A stretch of 64,000 nt of DNA from Endobugula sp965214375 (GTDB lineage Bacteria > Pseudomonadota > Gammaproteobacteria > Pseudomonadales > Cellvibrionaceae). The translations under genes and the position numbers were made by a program. This document shows, one piece after another, positions 27,360-36,459 of this stretch (position 1 is the stretch's first letter; each line of letters begins with the position of its first letter). The notes beneath the pieces are model-generated. The model saw only the letters and a list, made by a program, of their open reading frames with translations, searched no databases and was not told the origin of the DNA. The stretch is taken from assembly GCA_965214375.1 (NCBI GenBank), contig OZ243947.1, positions 1,364,001 to 1,428,000 of the forward strand, written 5' to 3'.

Positions 27360-27845
27360 ATGCGTTTAACGACTAAAGGGCGGTATGCTGTTACTGCCAT
27401 GCTTGACCTAACCGTTCACAAAGACCGCGGCCCTATTAGCTTGGCAGATATCTCCAAACGTCAGGATATATCCCTGTCTTATCTAGAGCAGTTATTTTCA
27501 GGGTTACGTAAAGCCGATCTGGTCGCGAGTGTGCGCGGGCCGGGAGGCGGATATCGACTCAGCAGGTCGTCAACAGAAATTTCTATTGCTCAGATTGTGG
27601 ATGCTGTCAACGAATCGATCGACATCACTAAGTGCAATGGCAAAGGCAACTGTCAACGCGGAGAAATGTGTTTAACCCATCATTTATGGCAAGATCTTAG
27701 CCATCAGATTCATGCGTTTCTCAATAGTATTAGCCTTGCCAGCTTGGTAGACAGGAACGAAAAGAACGTCGATTTTGCTCATAATCCACATACGCTCGAA
27801 TCCGAACACGAATTCAGCCAGTATATTCAGTCAAGCAACCATTAA
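27360..27845 (+). CDS. iscR: Fe-S cluster assembly transcriptional regulator IscR
   Basis: A 161-residue Rrf2-family regulator. The winged helix-turn-helix is at about 1-70 (MRLTTKGRYAVTAMLDL; SYLEQLFSGLRKADLV; VRGPGGGYRL). The [2Fe-2S] ligands Cys92, Cys98, Cys104 and His107 occupy the same positions as in E. coli IscR. It leads the suf operon and should repress itself through the site over its own -35 box. The C-terminal extension after residue 130 is variable. No strong ribosome site precedes the ATG. Confidence 0.95.
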   Translation: MRLTTKGRYAVTAMLDLTVHKDRGPISLADISKRQDISLSYLEQLFSGLRKADLVASVRGPGGGYRLSRSSTEISIAQIVDAVNESIDITKCNGKGNCQRGEMCLTHHLWQDLSHQIHAFLNSISLASLVDRNEKNVDFAHNPHTLESEHEFSQYIQSSNH

Positions 27846-27969
27846 ACATAGACAAGTTCACAATGTAGTAGTTTTTACCGATGTCTACAGCCCTGATTAT
27901 CTTTGCGATCTGGTCAATCGTATAGACACGATCAGGATTTAAACACCACAACCAACGAGTAGTAAACCA

Positions 27970-29412
27970 ATGTCAGAACAAGCACATATCGACAGTGTAC
28001 TAGCTTCCGAGTATAAAGCCGGTTTCGTTACCAATATCGAGTCGGAAACCATACCGCCAGGCCTCGATGAAGATATTATTCGTGGCATCTCAGCCAAGAA
28101 AAATGAGCCTGAGTGGCTACTGCAATGGCGCCTAAGAGCATTCAAAGCCTGGCAAGAGATGGTAGAACCTGAGTGGGCGCACATTAACTATCCCAAGCCC
28201 GATTTTCAGGCGCTCTCCTATTATTCAGCTCCCAAAGACGCATCGGATGGCCCGAAAAGCCTTGACGAAGTCGATCCGGAATTATTGGAAACCTATGAAA
28301 AACTGGGCATTCCTTTGCATGAACAAGCCATGCTGGCAGGGGTTGCTGTGGATGCCGTGTTCGACTCGGTGTCGGTAGTGACCACCTTCAAGGAAAAGCT
28401 CACCGAAGCAGGGGTTATCTTTATGCCGCTCAGTGAGGCGGTACATAAACACCCGGATTTGGTGAAAAGCTACTTAGGCACAGTGGTGCCACAGAAAGAT
28501 AATTTTTATTCTGCATTAAATAGTGCTGTATTTAGTGACGGCTCTTTTGTTTATATCCCTAAGGGCGTGCGCTGCCCGATGGAGTTGTCCACCTATTTTC
28601 GCATTAATGAAGCGAAAACCGGACAATTTGAACGCACCCTGATTGTTGCCGATGAGGGCTCACATGTGAGCTACCTCGAAGGCTGCACGGCCCCTATGCG
28701 TGATGAAAACCAATTACATGCGGCGGTTGTGGAACTGGTGGCACTGGATGATGCAGACATCAAATATTCTACGGTACAAAACTGGTACCCGGGCGATAAA
28801 GAAGGTAAAGGCGGCATCTTTAATTTTGTTACCAAACGCGGTATTTGCCATCAAAGAGCAAAAATCTCTTGGACACAAGTTGAAACCGGATCGGCCGTTA
28901 CGTGGAAGTACCCCAGTTGTATTCTCAAAGGAGACGACAGTATTGGTGAGTTTTATTCTGTTGCCCTGACGAATAATTTCCAACAAGCGGATACTGGCAC
29001 CAAGATGGTTCACCTGGGAAAAAATACCAAATCCACCATTATCACCAAAGGTATTTCTGCCGGCAAAAGCCAAAACGCGTATCGCGGTTTGGTGCGTATG
29101 GCCGGTGCTGCCGATGGTGCCCGTAACTTTACACAGTGTGATTCGTTGCTGATTGGTGATAAGTGTGGAGCACACACCTTCCCATATATTGAAAGCAACA
29201 ACCCGTCGGCAGTCATTGAACACGAGGCCACCACCTCAAAAGTGAGCGACGACCAATTATTCTTATGCCAACAGCGTGGTATTGACACCGAAAAAGCGCT
29301 ATCCATGATTATTAATGGTTTCTGTAAAGAAGTGTTTAAAGAGTTGCCTATGGAATTTGCCGTTGAAGCTGGCAAATTATTGGAAATTAGTTTGGAAGGT
29401 TCTGTAGGGTAG
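27970..29412 (+). CDS. sufB: Fe-S cluster scaffold protein SufB
   Basis: A 480-residue SufB, central scaffold of the SufBC2D complex. Conserved stretches include PKGVRCPMELSTYFRIN, EGCTAPMR, QNWYPGD, GDKCGAHTFPYIE and the C-terminal QRGIDTEKALSMIINGFCKEVFKELPMEFA. It lies 124 bp after iscR and 25 bp before sufC on the same strand. Confidence 0.98.
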   Translation: MSEQAHIDSVLASEYKAGFVTNIESETIPPGLDEDIIRGISAKKNEPEWLLQWRLRAFKAWQEMVEPEWAHINYPKPDFQALSYYSAPKDASDGPKSLDEVDPELLETYEKLGIPLHEQAMLAGVAVDAVFDSVSVVTTFKEKLTEAGVIFMPLSEAVHKHPDLVKSYLGTVVPQKDNFYSALNSAVFSDGSFVYIPKGVRCPMELSTYFRINEAKTGQFERTLIVADEGSHVSYLEGCTAPMRDENQLHAAVVELVALDDADIKYSTVQNWYPGDKEGKGGIFNFVTKRGICHQRAKISWTQVETGSAVTWKYPSCILKGDDSIGEFYSVALTNNFQQADTGTKMVHLGKNTKSTIITKGISAGKSQNAYRGLVRMAGAADGARNFTQCDSLLIGDKCGAHTFPYIESNNPSAVIEHEATTSKVSDDQLFLCQQRGIDTEKALSMIINGFCKEVFKELPMEFAVEAGKLLEISLEGSVG

Positions 29413-29437
29413 CCCTGCAGTTAAAGAGGTTTGTTAC

Positions 29438-30196
29438 ATGTTATCAATTAAAAATTTACGTGCTGGTATTGAAGATAAAGAGATTCTCAAAGGTTTGAGC
29501 CTTGAGGTCAATACGGGTGAAGTCCACGCCATCATGGGCCCGAATGGTTCGGGCAAAAGTACTCTGGGCTATGTGTTATCTGGTCGCGAAGAATATGAAG
29601 TGACTGATGGCAGTATTGCATTGGATGGCGCCGATATTCTTGATATGGAAATTGAAGAACGAGCCCACCAAGGCTTATTTCTTGCGTTTCAATATCCGGT
29701 CGAAATTCCTGGGGTGAGCAATATGGAATTTCTTAAGGCCGCAGTTGATGCACAGCATGAACACTTGGGCAAAGAACCCATGGATGCGGTTTCATTTATG
29801 AAACTGGCGCGTGAAAAGTGTAAAGAGGTTAACCTTGATCAGGCTTTTTTAAAGCGTGGGGTGAATGAAGGTTTTTCTGGCGGCGAAAAAAAGCGTAACG
29901 AATTACTGCAGATGATGTTATTGCAACCCAAACTGGCCGTACTGGATGAAACCGATTCCGGGCTGGACATTGATGCCTTGCAAATTGTTGCTGATGGCGT
30001 TAATTCCATGCGAGATCAAGATCGCGCGATTATTGTAGTCACGCACTATCAACGTTTACTGGAATATATTGTCCCTGATTATGTGCATGTATTGGCAAAC
30101 GGCAGAATTGTCAAAACTGGCGGCAAAGAAGTGGCGCTTGAACTGGAAGCCAACGGCTACGGCTGGATTGATGGCCTTGAAAGCGTTGAGGGTTAA
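29438..30196 (+). CDS. sufC: Fe-S assembly ATPase SufC
   Basis: A 252-residue ABC-type ATPase: Walker A GPNGSGKST near 35-43, signature FSGGEKKR, Walker B LAVLDETDSGLD and the switch His in VTHYQR. It powers conformational change of SufBC2D. Its last codons contain the ribosome site (TTGAGGG) for sufD, 3 bp downstream. Confidence 0.98.
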   Translation: MLSIKNLRAGIEDKEILKGLSLEVNTGEVHAIMGPNGSGKSTLGYVLSGREEYEVTDGSIALDGADILDMEIEERAHQGLFLAFQYPVEIPGVSNMEFLKAAVDAQHEHLGKEPMDAVSFMKLAREKCKEVNLDQAFLKRGVNEGFSGGEKKRNELLQMMLLQPKLAVLDETDSGLDIDALQIVADGVNSMRDQDRAIIVVTHYQRLLEYIVPDYVHVLANGRIVKTGGKEVALELEANGYGWIDGLESVEG

Positions 30197-30199
30197 TCC

Positions 30200-31537
30200 G
30201 TGTCCGATTTTATTTCTCAAAACCTGTCATTGGCACAAACGGTTGCAAGCACCCCCTGGCTCAACGGTGTAAGACAACAGGCACAACACATTTGGCAACA
30301 GCAGTCACTACCCACGCATAAAGTCGAAGACTGGAAATACACAACCGTTAGGCCTCTCAAAGATGATTACAGTCGCTTTGCCGAGCCGACGGATGTCGAC
30401 GTCACGATCGAACAGCACTATGCCGTTCCTGGTTTAGCCACGGTACGCCTAGTCTTTGTCAATGGTCATTTCTCGTCAACATTATCCGCCAACCTGAGTG
30501 ATATTGATTTACCCGCTGGTGCCGAGCTTGTACGTTTTGACGATGCCAATGAGCAACAACAAGCGCTGATTACACAACATTTAAATTCAGTTCTCGAACA
30601 AGGCCCGAAAGCTAAATCACATATTTTTGCCAGCCTGAATAACAGCCAACTGGATGACGGTGTACTGTTGTATCTACCCAAGAATGCACAGCTTGAACAA
30701 CCACTGGAAATTGTTCATGTAACAACGGCACAGCCGCAACCTTTTGTGGCACGCCAACGGATGTTGGTCATTCTGGAACAAGCCGCCAGCGCGTCGGTAT
30801 TGGAACAGTTTGTATCAACGGCAGAAGTTCAAAACAGCTTTACTCATGGCATTACCGAGGCAGTTCTTGCAGACAATGCGCAATTGCATCACTACCGCCT
30901 AAATATGGAACAGGAAGATGCATTACATATTGGTGGCATACATGTAAACCAAAGTGCACATTCCGTGTTTAATAGTTTCTTGTTGGGTTTGGGTGGCAGA
31001 CTCAAACGTATTGATCTGGTGGTGAATCACAATGGCTCTGGTTCTCACTGTGAGATGAACGGCATCTATCTACCCAAGAACAAGCAAAAAATTGATTATC
31101 ACACCAATGTCGAACACCGAGTTCCACACTGTACAACGAATGAAATATTTCGCGGCATTATGGCAGACGCATCCAAGGCAGTCTTTAATGGGCGCATCCA
31201 TATTCATCCAGATGCGCAAAAAACACTGGCAGACATGAGCAATAAAAACTTGTTGCTGAGCAATGAAGCAGAAATAAAAACCAAACCCGAACTGGAAATT
31301 TATGCCGATGATGTACGCTGTACACATGGCGCCACAGTCAGCCAAATTGAAGATAAGGCGATGTACTATATGCAATCACGAGGCATCAGCCGTCGTGAAG
31401 CGGAAATCATGTTGAGTTTTGGTTTTATTAACGAGTTGTTAAACGAAGTCAAACTAGAACCCCTACAACATGTGTTGCGTCCATTACTGGCCAAGCTGTT
31501 TACCAAAGACAGCGAACTCACACGGCATTTGTATTAA
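30200..31537 (+). CDS. sufD: Fe-S cluster assembly protein SufD
   Basis: A 445-residue SufD starting at GTG, three bases after the sufC stop and served by GAGGG within the end of sufC. The beta-helix core and the C-terminal motif CTHGATVSQIEDKAMYYMQSRGISRREAEIMLSFGF are typical. It partners SufB and SufC in the scaffold complex. Confidence 0.97.
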   Translation: MSDFISQNLSLAQTVASTPWLNGVRQQAQHIWQQQSLPTHKVEDWKYTTVRPLKDDYSRFAEPTDVDVTIEQHYAVPGLATVRLVFVNGHFSSTLSANLSDIDLPAGAELVRFDDANEQQQALITQHLNSVLEQGPKAKSHIFASLNNSQLDDGVLLYLPKNAQLEQPLEIVHVTTAQPQPFVARQRMLVILEQAASASVLEQFVSTAEVQNSFTHGITEAVLADNAQLHHYRLNMEQEDALHIGGIHVNQSAHSVFNSFLLGLGGRLKRIDLVVNHNGSGSHCEMNGIYLPKNKQKIDYHTNVEHRVPHCTTNEIFRGIMADASKAVFNGRIHIHPDAQKTLADMSNKNLLLSNEAEIKTKPELEIYADDVRCTHGATVSQIEDKAMYYMQSRGISRREAEIMLSFGFINELLNEVKLEPLQHVLRPLLAKLFTKDSELTRHLY

Positions 31538-31571
31538 TGGCATTTGTATCAATAAAGGTCATTGAATTTAT

Positions 31572-32801
31572 ATGAGTCAAATCCATTTTGATATTCATCA
31601 GGTACGTAGCGACTTCCCTATTCTTGATCAAGAAGTGAATGGGCACCCTCTGGTGTATCTGGATAACGCCGCAACCACACAAAAACCACAGCAGGTCATT
31701 GATGCGATTAGTCATTATTATTTGCATGACAACGCCAATGTACACCGCGGCGCACACACCTTGAGTGACCGTGCGACAGAAAATTTTGAGCACGCGCGTG
31801 ATAAAGTACAAACCTTTATCCATGCACCGACCAGAGAACAAATTTTATGGACACGCGGTACCACCGAGGCCGTGAATTTAGTCGCGCAGTGTTTTGCACC
31901 CACCGTGTTAACCAGCGGCGATCAGGTATTAGTGACGGCGATGGAACATCACTCCAATATTGTGCCTTGGCAAATGGTGGCTGAACGTACAGGGGCAGAA
32001 GTGATTGCCATTCCTGTCACCGCCGATGGATCGGTTGATTTGGATCAGTTACACGCACGGATGAATGAACGCGTGAAAATCGTTTCTATTGGTCATGTCT
32101 CCAATGCGCTGGGAACAGTAAACCCGGTCGCTGAGATTATTGCACAGGCAAAAACCGTGGACGCAACGGTGATGCTGGATGGTGCACAGGCCGTGGGACA
32201 TTTTCCCGTTGATGTACAAGCACTGGATGTGGATTTTTATGCGTTTTCAGGACACAAGGTGTTTGCCCCCACGGGTATAGGTGTGCTCTATGGCAAACGT
32301 GAGCTACTGGAGAAGATGCCACCCTATATGGGCGGTGGCGAGATGATCGAGTCCGTAAGCTTTTCAGGCACCACGTATAACCAACTACCTTACAAATTTG
32401 AAGCAGGAACACCGGATATTGCAGGTGCTATCGGCCTTGGCGCCGCCATTGATTACCTGAATCAGTTTGATCGTGCGCAACTGATGCAACATGAAAGTGT
32501 GTTATTACAGTACCTGCATGACAAAGCACGCGACTATTCCGGGCTTGAAATAATCGGAACCGCCGACAACAAATCCGGTGTTATGAGTTTTCTTATTGAA
32601 GGCACTCACCCTGCAGATGTGGGCCTATTATTGGACCAACAAGGGGTGGCGGTACGCACAGGCAACCACTGTGCACAGCCAATTATGGATCAATTTGGCA
32701 TTCCCGGCACCATACGCGCATCGCTCAGCTTTTATAATAACCATTTGGATATTGATCGTTTATTCGATGCGTTAGACAATGTTAAACAATTCCTGCACTA
32801 A
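31572..32801 (+). CDS. sufS: cysteine desulfurase SufS
   Basis: A 409-residue PLP enzyme that takes sulfur from cysteine as a persulfide. The PLP lysine lies in FSGHKVFAPTG, and the catalytic cysteine in RTGNHCAQP, the group II (SufS/CsdA) type. Its sulfur acceptor SufE is encoded three genes downstream. No clear ribosome site precedes the ATG, 34 bp after sufD. Confidence 0.98.
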   Translation: MSQIHFDIHQVRSDFPILDQEVNGHPLVYLDNAATTQKPQQVIDAISHYYLHDNANVHRGAHTLSDRATENFEHARDKVQTFIHAPTREQILWTRGTTEAVNLVAQCFAPTVLTSGDQVLVTAMEHHSNIVPWQMVAERTGAEVIAIPVTADGSVDLDQLHARMNERVKIVSIGHVSNALGTVNPVAEIIAQAKTVDATVMLDGAQAVGHFPVDVQALDVDFYAFSGHKVFAPTGIGVLYGKRELLEKMPPYMGGGEMIESVSFSGTTYNQLPYKFEAGTPDIAGAIGLGAAIDYLNQFDRAQLMQHESVLLQYLHDKARDYSGLEIIGTADNKSGVMSFLIEGTHPADVGLLLDQQGVAVRTGNHCAQPIMDQFGIPGTIRASLSFYNNHLDIDRLFDALDNVKQFLH

Positions 32802-32824
32802 CCTGTTTGCAGAGAGAGGCGGTT

Positions 32825-33181
32825 ATGTCAGTAGAATCATTTAATCCCGATGCTCCGTTAATCACCATCACGGATAAGGCTGCCAAGTATTTCACTCGGC
32901 AGCTCAATAATAGTGATGACGCCCATGCCATCCGCTTTAGCGTTAAAAGAAGCGGCTGCACGGGCTATATGTATGATATTAATCCGGTAACAGCGTCTCA
33001 GGAGAACGATATCGCATTAACCTTGAATGGTTTGTCTGTGTTTGTTGACCCGGAAGCCGTTCCCGTGCTGCGCGGTCTTGAAATAGACTATGTGACAGAA
33101 GGGTTAAACAGTACCGTGAAATTTATTAACCCCAACGCTGGAGATTACTGCGGTTGCGGCGAAAGTTTTAATCTCGTTTAA
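32825..33181 (+). CDS. sufA: A-type Fe-S carrier SufA
   Basis: A 118-residue A-type carrier with the three cluster cysteines (SGCTGYMY and the C-terminal YCGCGESF). I place the start at the ATG at 32825, with AGAGAGG 5 bases upstream. An in-frame extension to 32807 lacks a good start. It should deliver Fe-S clusters from SufBC2D to apo-proteins. It lies in the operon between sufS and sufT. Confidence 0.93.
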   Translation: MSVESFNPDAPLITITDKAAKYFTRQLNNSDDAHAIRFSVKRSGCTGYMYDINPVTASQENDIALTLNGLSVFVDPEAVPVLRGLEIDYVTEGLNSTVKFINPNAGDYCGCGESFNLV

Positions 33182-33232
33182 TGCGGCACCTTATTTTAAC
33201 GAGCCGCAACCAACAGAGAGTGAGAGGTTAAT

Positions 33233-33760
33233 TTGGAAAGCAAAATGGTCGCCACCGTACGGGAATGCCCTGCCCGACTGGTTCCTGACGGCACACTGGT
33301 GACCATTCCGGCTGGCAGCTTTGTGACGGTTAACCAATCTCTTGGCGGTAATTACACGATTACCCACAATGGCAATATGGCCAGAATTGACGGCACTGAC
33401 GCTGATGCACTGGGTTTTGTTGCCGAAGAGCTTCAATTTGAGGCGGTTGCCGATGATGATGTGCATGAAGAACAAGTGTGGCAGGCATTGAAAACGATTT
33501 ATGACCCAGAAATACCCGTCGATATTGTGAATTTAGGTTTGGTCTATGGCGTAGGTATTCAAGACTCAACGGTGTGTATCAATATGACATTAACAGCGCC
33601 CGGCTGTGGCATGGGGCCAGTATTAGTGGGTGATGTCGAGTACCGGGTTGCTAAAGTACCCAATGTCACAGAGGTGAAGGTTGAGCTGGTTTTCGACCCA
33701 CCATGGAGTCGCGACATGATGTCTGAAGAGGCACAGTTGGAAACCGGCCTGTTCTTTTAA
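33233..33760 (+). CDS. sufT: Fe-S assembly protein SufT (MIP18/DUF59 family)
   Basis: A 175-residue protein with a C-terminal MIP18/PaaD-like domain (IYDPEIPVDIVNLGLVYGV; MTLTAPGCGMGPVLVGDV with the conserved Cys) and the N-terminal extension typical of SufT. It assists Fe-S maturation under high demand in bacteria where it has been studied. The likely start is TTG at 33233, with GAGAGG 6 bases upstream; ATG at 33245 is the alternative. Its presence in a suf operon is common outside enterics. Confidence 0.9.
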   Translation: MESKMVATVRECPARLVPDGTLVTIPAGSFVTVNQSLGGNYTITHNGNMARIDGTDADALGFVAEELQFEAVADDDVHEEQVWQALKTIYDPEIPVDIVNLGLVYGVGIQDSTVCINMTLTAPGCGMGPVLVGDVEYRVAKVPNVTEVKVELVFDPPWSRDMMSEEAQLETGLFF

Positions 33761-33773
33761 GTCTCATTATTGT

Positions 33774-34226
33774 ATGTCTAGCGGAATAAAAAGCATCATG
33801 AACCCTTTTGGCACAAGTATTTCAACCAGCGATATCGCAGAGAGCCTAAGCTTTTTTGACAGCTGGCAGGACCGCTACAAGTATATTATTGATTTGGGCA
33901 AGCAACTCCCCCACATGGGTGATGAACTGCGCACGGATGAGCGCATTGTCAAAGGGTGTCAAAGTCAGGTATGGATTGATTATCAGGGCGATATCGATAA
34001 GCTGTTGTTTGATGCCGATAGTGATGCTCATATTGTGCGCGGCCTCTTGGGGGTGGTACTGGCCGCCTACAATGGTAAATCTGCCCGCGAGGTGCTCGAC
34101 TTCGATATCGAGGATTATTTTACACAACTGGATTTGCTGCGCCATTTAAGCCCCTCACGCGGCAATGGTTTGAAATCCATGGTGAAACGCATTCAGGCTA
34201 TTGCCTACCAGCAACTGAATGCGTAA
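33774..34226 (+). CDS. sufE: sulfur acceptor protein SufE
   Basis: A 150-residue SufE with the reactive cysteine in RIVKGCQSQVW and the FxxWQDRYKYIIDLGKQLP start of the fold. It accepts persulfide from SufS and hands it to SufB. The start is uncertain: ATG at 33774 or at 33798, which would remove eight residues not conserved in the family. It ends the suf set, 63 bp before ispG. Confidence 0.93.
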   Translation: MSSGIKSIMNPFGTSISTSDIAESLSFFDSWQDRYKYIIDLGKQLPHMGDELRTDERIVKGCQSQVWIDYQGDIDKLLFDADSDAHIVRGLLGVVLAAYNGKSAREVLDFDIEDYFTQLDLLRHLSPSRGNGLKSMVKRIQAIAYQQLNA

Positions 34227-34289
34227 AACGGGCGTAAAAAATTACTGCTATAATCCGGCAGATTAATGAGAATAACAGGTTGACCGACA

Positions 34290-35543
34290 TTGACAGCGTC
34301 AAATAAGCAATTCTACCCCGCACAGACCATTGCCAAACAATCCAATCGGCAAGCGGTCAAAGTGGGCAATGTCATCATGGGTGGCGGCCATCCTGTGGTG
34401 GTGCAGTCGATGACCAATACCGATACCGCCGATGTCGAAGGTACCATCGCTCAGGTCGCAGACCTTAATCGCGCTGGTTCAGAGATTGTGCGCGTGACGG
34501 TTAACAATGCGGCATCCGCCGAGGCTATTCCTAAGATTGTTGAAGGCCTTGACGCCATGGGCTTGAACGTACCATTGGTGGGGGATTTTCACTTCAATGG
34601 GCATCGTTTGCTAACAAAACACCCTGAATGCGCGCAAGCACTCGCCAAATACCGTATTAACCCCGGTAATGTGGGTCGCGGCAAAAAACGCGATGACCAA
34701 TTCGCAGACATGATTGAAATCGCTATTCGATATGACAAGCCGGTACGTATCGGGGTTAACTGGGGCAGCCTGGATCAGGAAGTACTGGCACGTATGATGG
34801 ACGAAAATGCGACGTCAAAAAAACCGTTACCCATGAAAAAAGTGCAGCACCGAGCCATTATTACTTCCGCGCTGGAAAGTGCGCGTATGGCAGAGGATAT
34901 TGGCTTGGGCAAAGACAAAATTGTGATTTCCTGTAAAACCAGTGGCGTACAGGATTTAGTCAGCATTTATGAACAAATGGCAGAGCTTGATGATTATGCG
35001 CTGCATTTGGGACTGACAGAAGCCGGTATGGGTTCTAAAGGGATTGTGGCCTCAACCGCAGCCTTATCACTACTGCTACAACAACGCATTGGCGACACCA
35101 TTCGTATTTCACTGACCCCGGAACCCGGCCAGCCGCGTAAAGAAGAAGTCATTGTCGCACAGCAAATACTACAAACCATGGGCTTACGCTCATTCACCCC
35201 CATGGTGGTTGCTTGCCCGGGCTGTGGCCGCACCACCAGTACCTACTTCCAACAATTGGCAAAAGATATTCAAAACTATTTACTGGAACAAATGCCCGTG
35301 TGGCGCAAGCAATACAAAGGCGTGGAAGATATGACCGTTGCCGTGATGGGCTGCGTAGTAAACGGCCCCGGTGAAAGCAAGCATGCCAATATCGGTATCA
35401 GCTTACCCGGCACGGGTGAACAACCCGTCGCCCCAGTATACGTTGATGGCGAACAAGGCGTGACACTACGTGGTGATCATATCGCCGAAGAGTTTCAGGT
35501 GATTGTCGAAGACTACGTCAAACGGACATATTCTTCGAATTAA
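34290..35543 (+). CDS. ispG: 4-hydroxy-3-methylbut-2-en-1-yl diphosphate synthase (IspG/GcpE)
   Basis: A 417-residue IspG of the non-mevalonate isoprenoid pathway, converting MEcPP to HMBPP with a [4Fe-4S] cluster. Cluster ligands sit in CPGCGRTTS and MGCVVNGPGE. The start appears to be TTG (34290), since no in-frame ATG lies before the conserved region. Being a [4Fe-4S] enzyme encoded 63 bp after sufE, it may be co-transcribed with the suf genes. Confidence 0.97.
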   Translation: MTASNKQFYPAQTIAKQSNRQAVKVGNVIMGGGHPVVVQSMTNTDTADVEGTIAQVADLNRAGSEIVRVTVNNAASAEAIPKIVEGLDAMGLNVPLVGDFHFNGHRLLTKHPECAQALAKYRINPGNVGRGKKRDDQFADMIEIAIRYDKPVRIGVNWGSLDQEVLARMMDENATSKKPLPMKKVQHRAIITSALESARMAEDIGLGKDKIVISCKTSGVQDLVSIYEQMAELDDYALHLGLTEAGMGSKGIVASTAALSLLLQQRIGDTIRISLTPEPGQPRKEEVIVAQQILQTMGLRSFTPMVVACPGCGRTTSTYFQQLAKDIQNYLLEQMPVWRKQYKGVEDMTVAVMGCVVNGPGESKHANIGISLPGTGEQPVAPVYVDGEQGVTLRGDHIAEEFQVIVEDYVKRTYSSN

Positions 35544-35716
35544 CCTCAATGCCGTCAAAAATCGGACACCGCTTATAACCTCAAGTATGAGCATAAACAC
35601 TGTTTATACCGATTGTGCGTATTCAACACAATTGCTCATCTAAAGACTATTCTTAGACGTAATATCCGCTAGACTTCACCAAGTTCATATAAAAAGCACA
35701 GCGGTGCCGGGAGAGT

Positions 35717-36235
35717 ATGATGAAGCGTTTATTTTACGCCACCAAAAACCTTGATGATGCAGAATCCATTTCTGATGAAGTACATCAACTAGGTATTGAT
35801 GACCATCATTTTTATGTGGTTGCCAGAGATGCCAGCGGTATACAGACCCACCACCTTCACGGCTCCAGAGGCCTTGAAGAAACCAGTATCCTTGCCGCCA
35901 AAAAACGTGCTAGTTTTTTTGGAATGATTGCCATGATGCTTTTTGGCAGCAGCATTTCCTTAGCCATTGACGCAATTGGGCAGAATATATTTTATGTATT
36001 GATGACATTTGGGATTATCTTTCTCATCGCCCGGTTTTTGGCGTCGATTGCCTGTGCATCATTTGATGAATATTTCCTAGGTGTGTTTGATGATCATATG
36101 GACAATGGCGAAGCTATTATCGTGATTGATGTTGAACGTAGCCAAGCAAAATTTGTGGAAGAGCAACTGGAAAAACACCCTCTCGCCTCTTTTATCGCTG
36201 ATAGCTCCAATGTTGCTTCACCGATTCCTGCCTGA
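35717..36235 (+). CDS. small membrane protein of unknown function
   Basis: A 172-residue protein. The N-terminal 60 residues are soluble (KRLFYATKNLDDAESISDEVHQLGID) and recall short stress-protein domains of the YflT kind, but only weakly. Two hydrophobic segments follow (about 74-93 and 96-115), then a second alpha/beta stretch ending EEQLEKHPLASF. GGGAG precedes two adjacent ATGs (35717, 35720). It is monocistronic, with a hairpin just after its stop. I cannot assign a function. Confidence 0.75.
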   Translation: MMKRLFYATKNLDDAESISDEVHQLGIDDHHFYVVARDASGIQTHHLHGSRGLEETSILAAKKRASFFGMIAMMLFGSSISLAIDAIGQNIFYVLMTFGIIFLIARFLASIACASFDEYFLGVFDDHMDNGEAIIVIDVERSQAKFVEEQLEKHPLASFIADSSNVASPIPA

Positions 36236-36242
36236 ACCCGAT

Positions 36243-36267
36243 AAACGCCTACACACTGTAGGCGTTT
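36243..36267 (+). terminator. hairpin after the small membrane protein gene
   Basis: An 11-bp perfect stem (AAACGCCTACA / TGTAGGCGTTT) with a CAC loop, 7 bases past the stop. The T run is short, so it may be a weak terminator. Confidence 0.6.
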
Positions 36268-36364
36268 CGGTACAGATATGATTGGCACTTAATGCCGCCA
36301 ATCATCAAAATGTAGCTCCTTTCTTAATAAAAATATTTTTCTCAACAAAACCCGCCAATTACTA

Positions 36365-36370
36365 TATAAT
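36365..36370 (+). promoter_or_regulatory. -10 box before the second EF-G gene
   Basis: TATAAT, 90 bases upstream of the EF-G start. The -35 region (TCAACA-like) is poor. Confidence 0.4.
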
Positions 36371-36459
36371 GCCGCGCTATTTTTGAGCGATTTAACGACC
36401 GGCGGCTTGTCAGGCCACTGGTTTTATACATTTAACGGCATAATTGACGAGTAAATCCC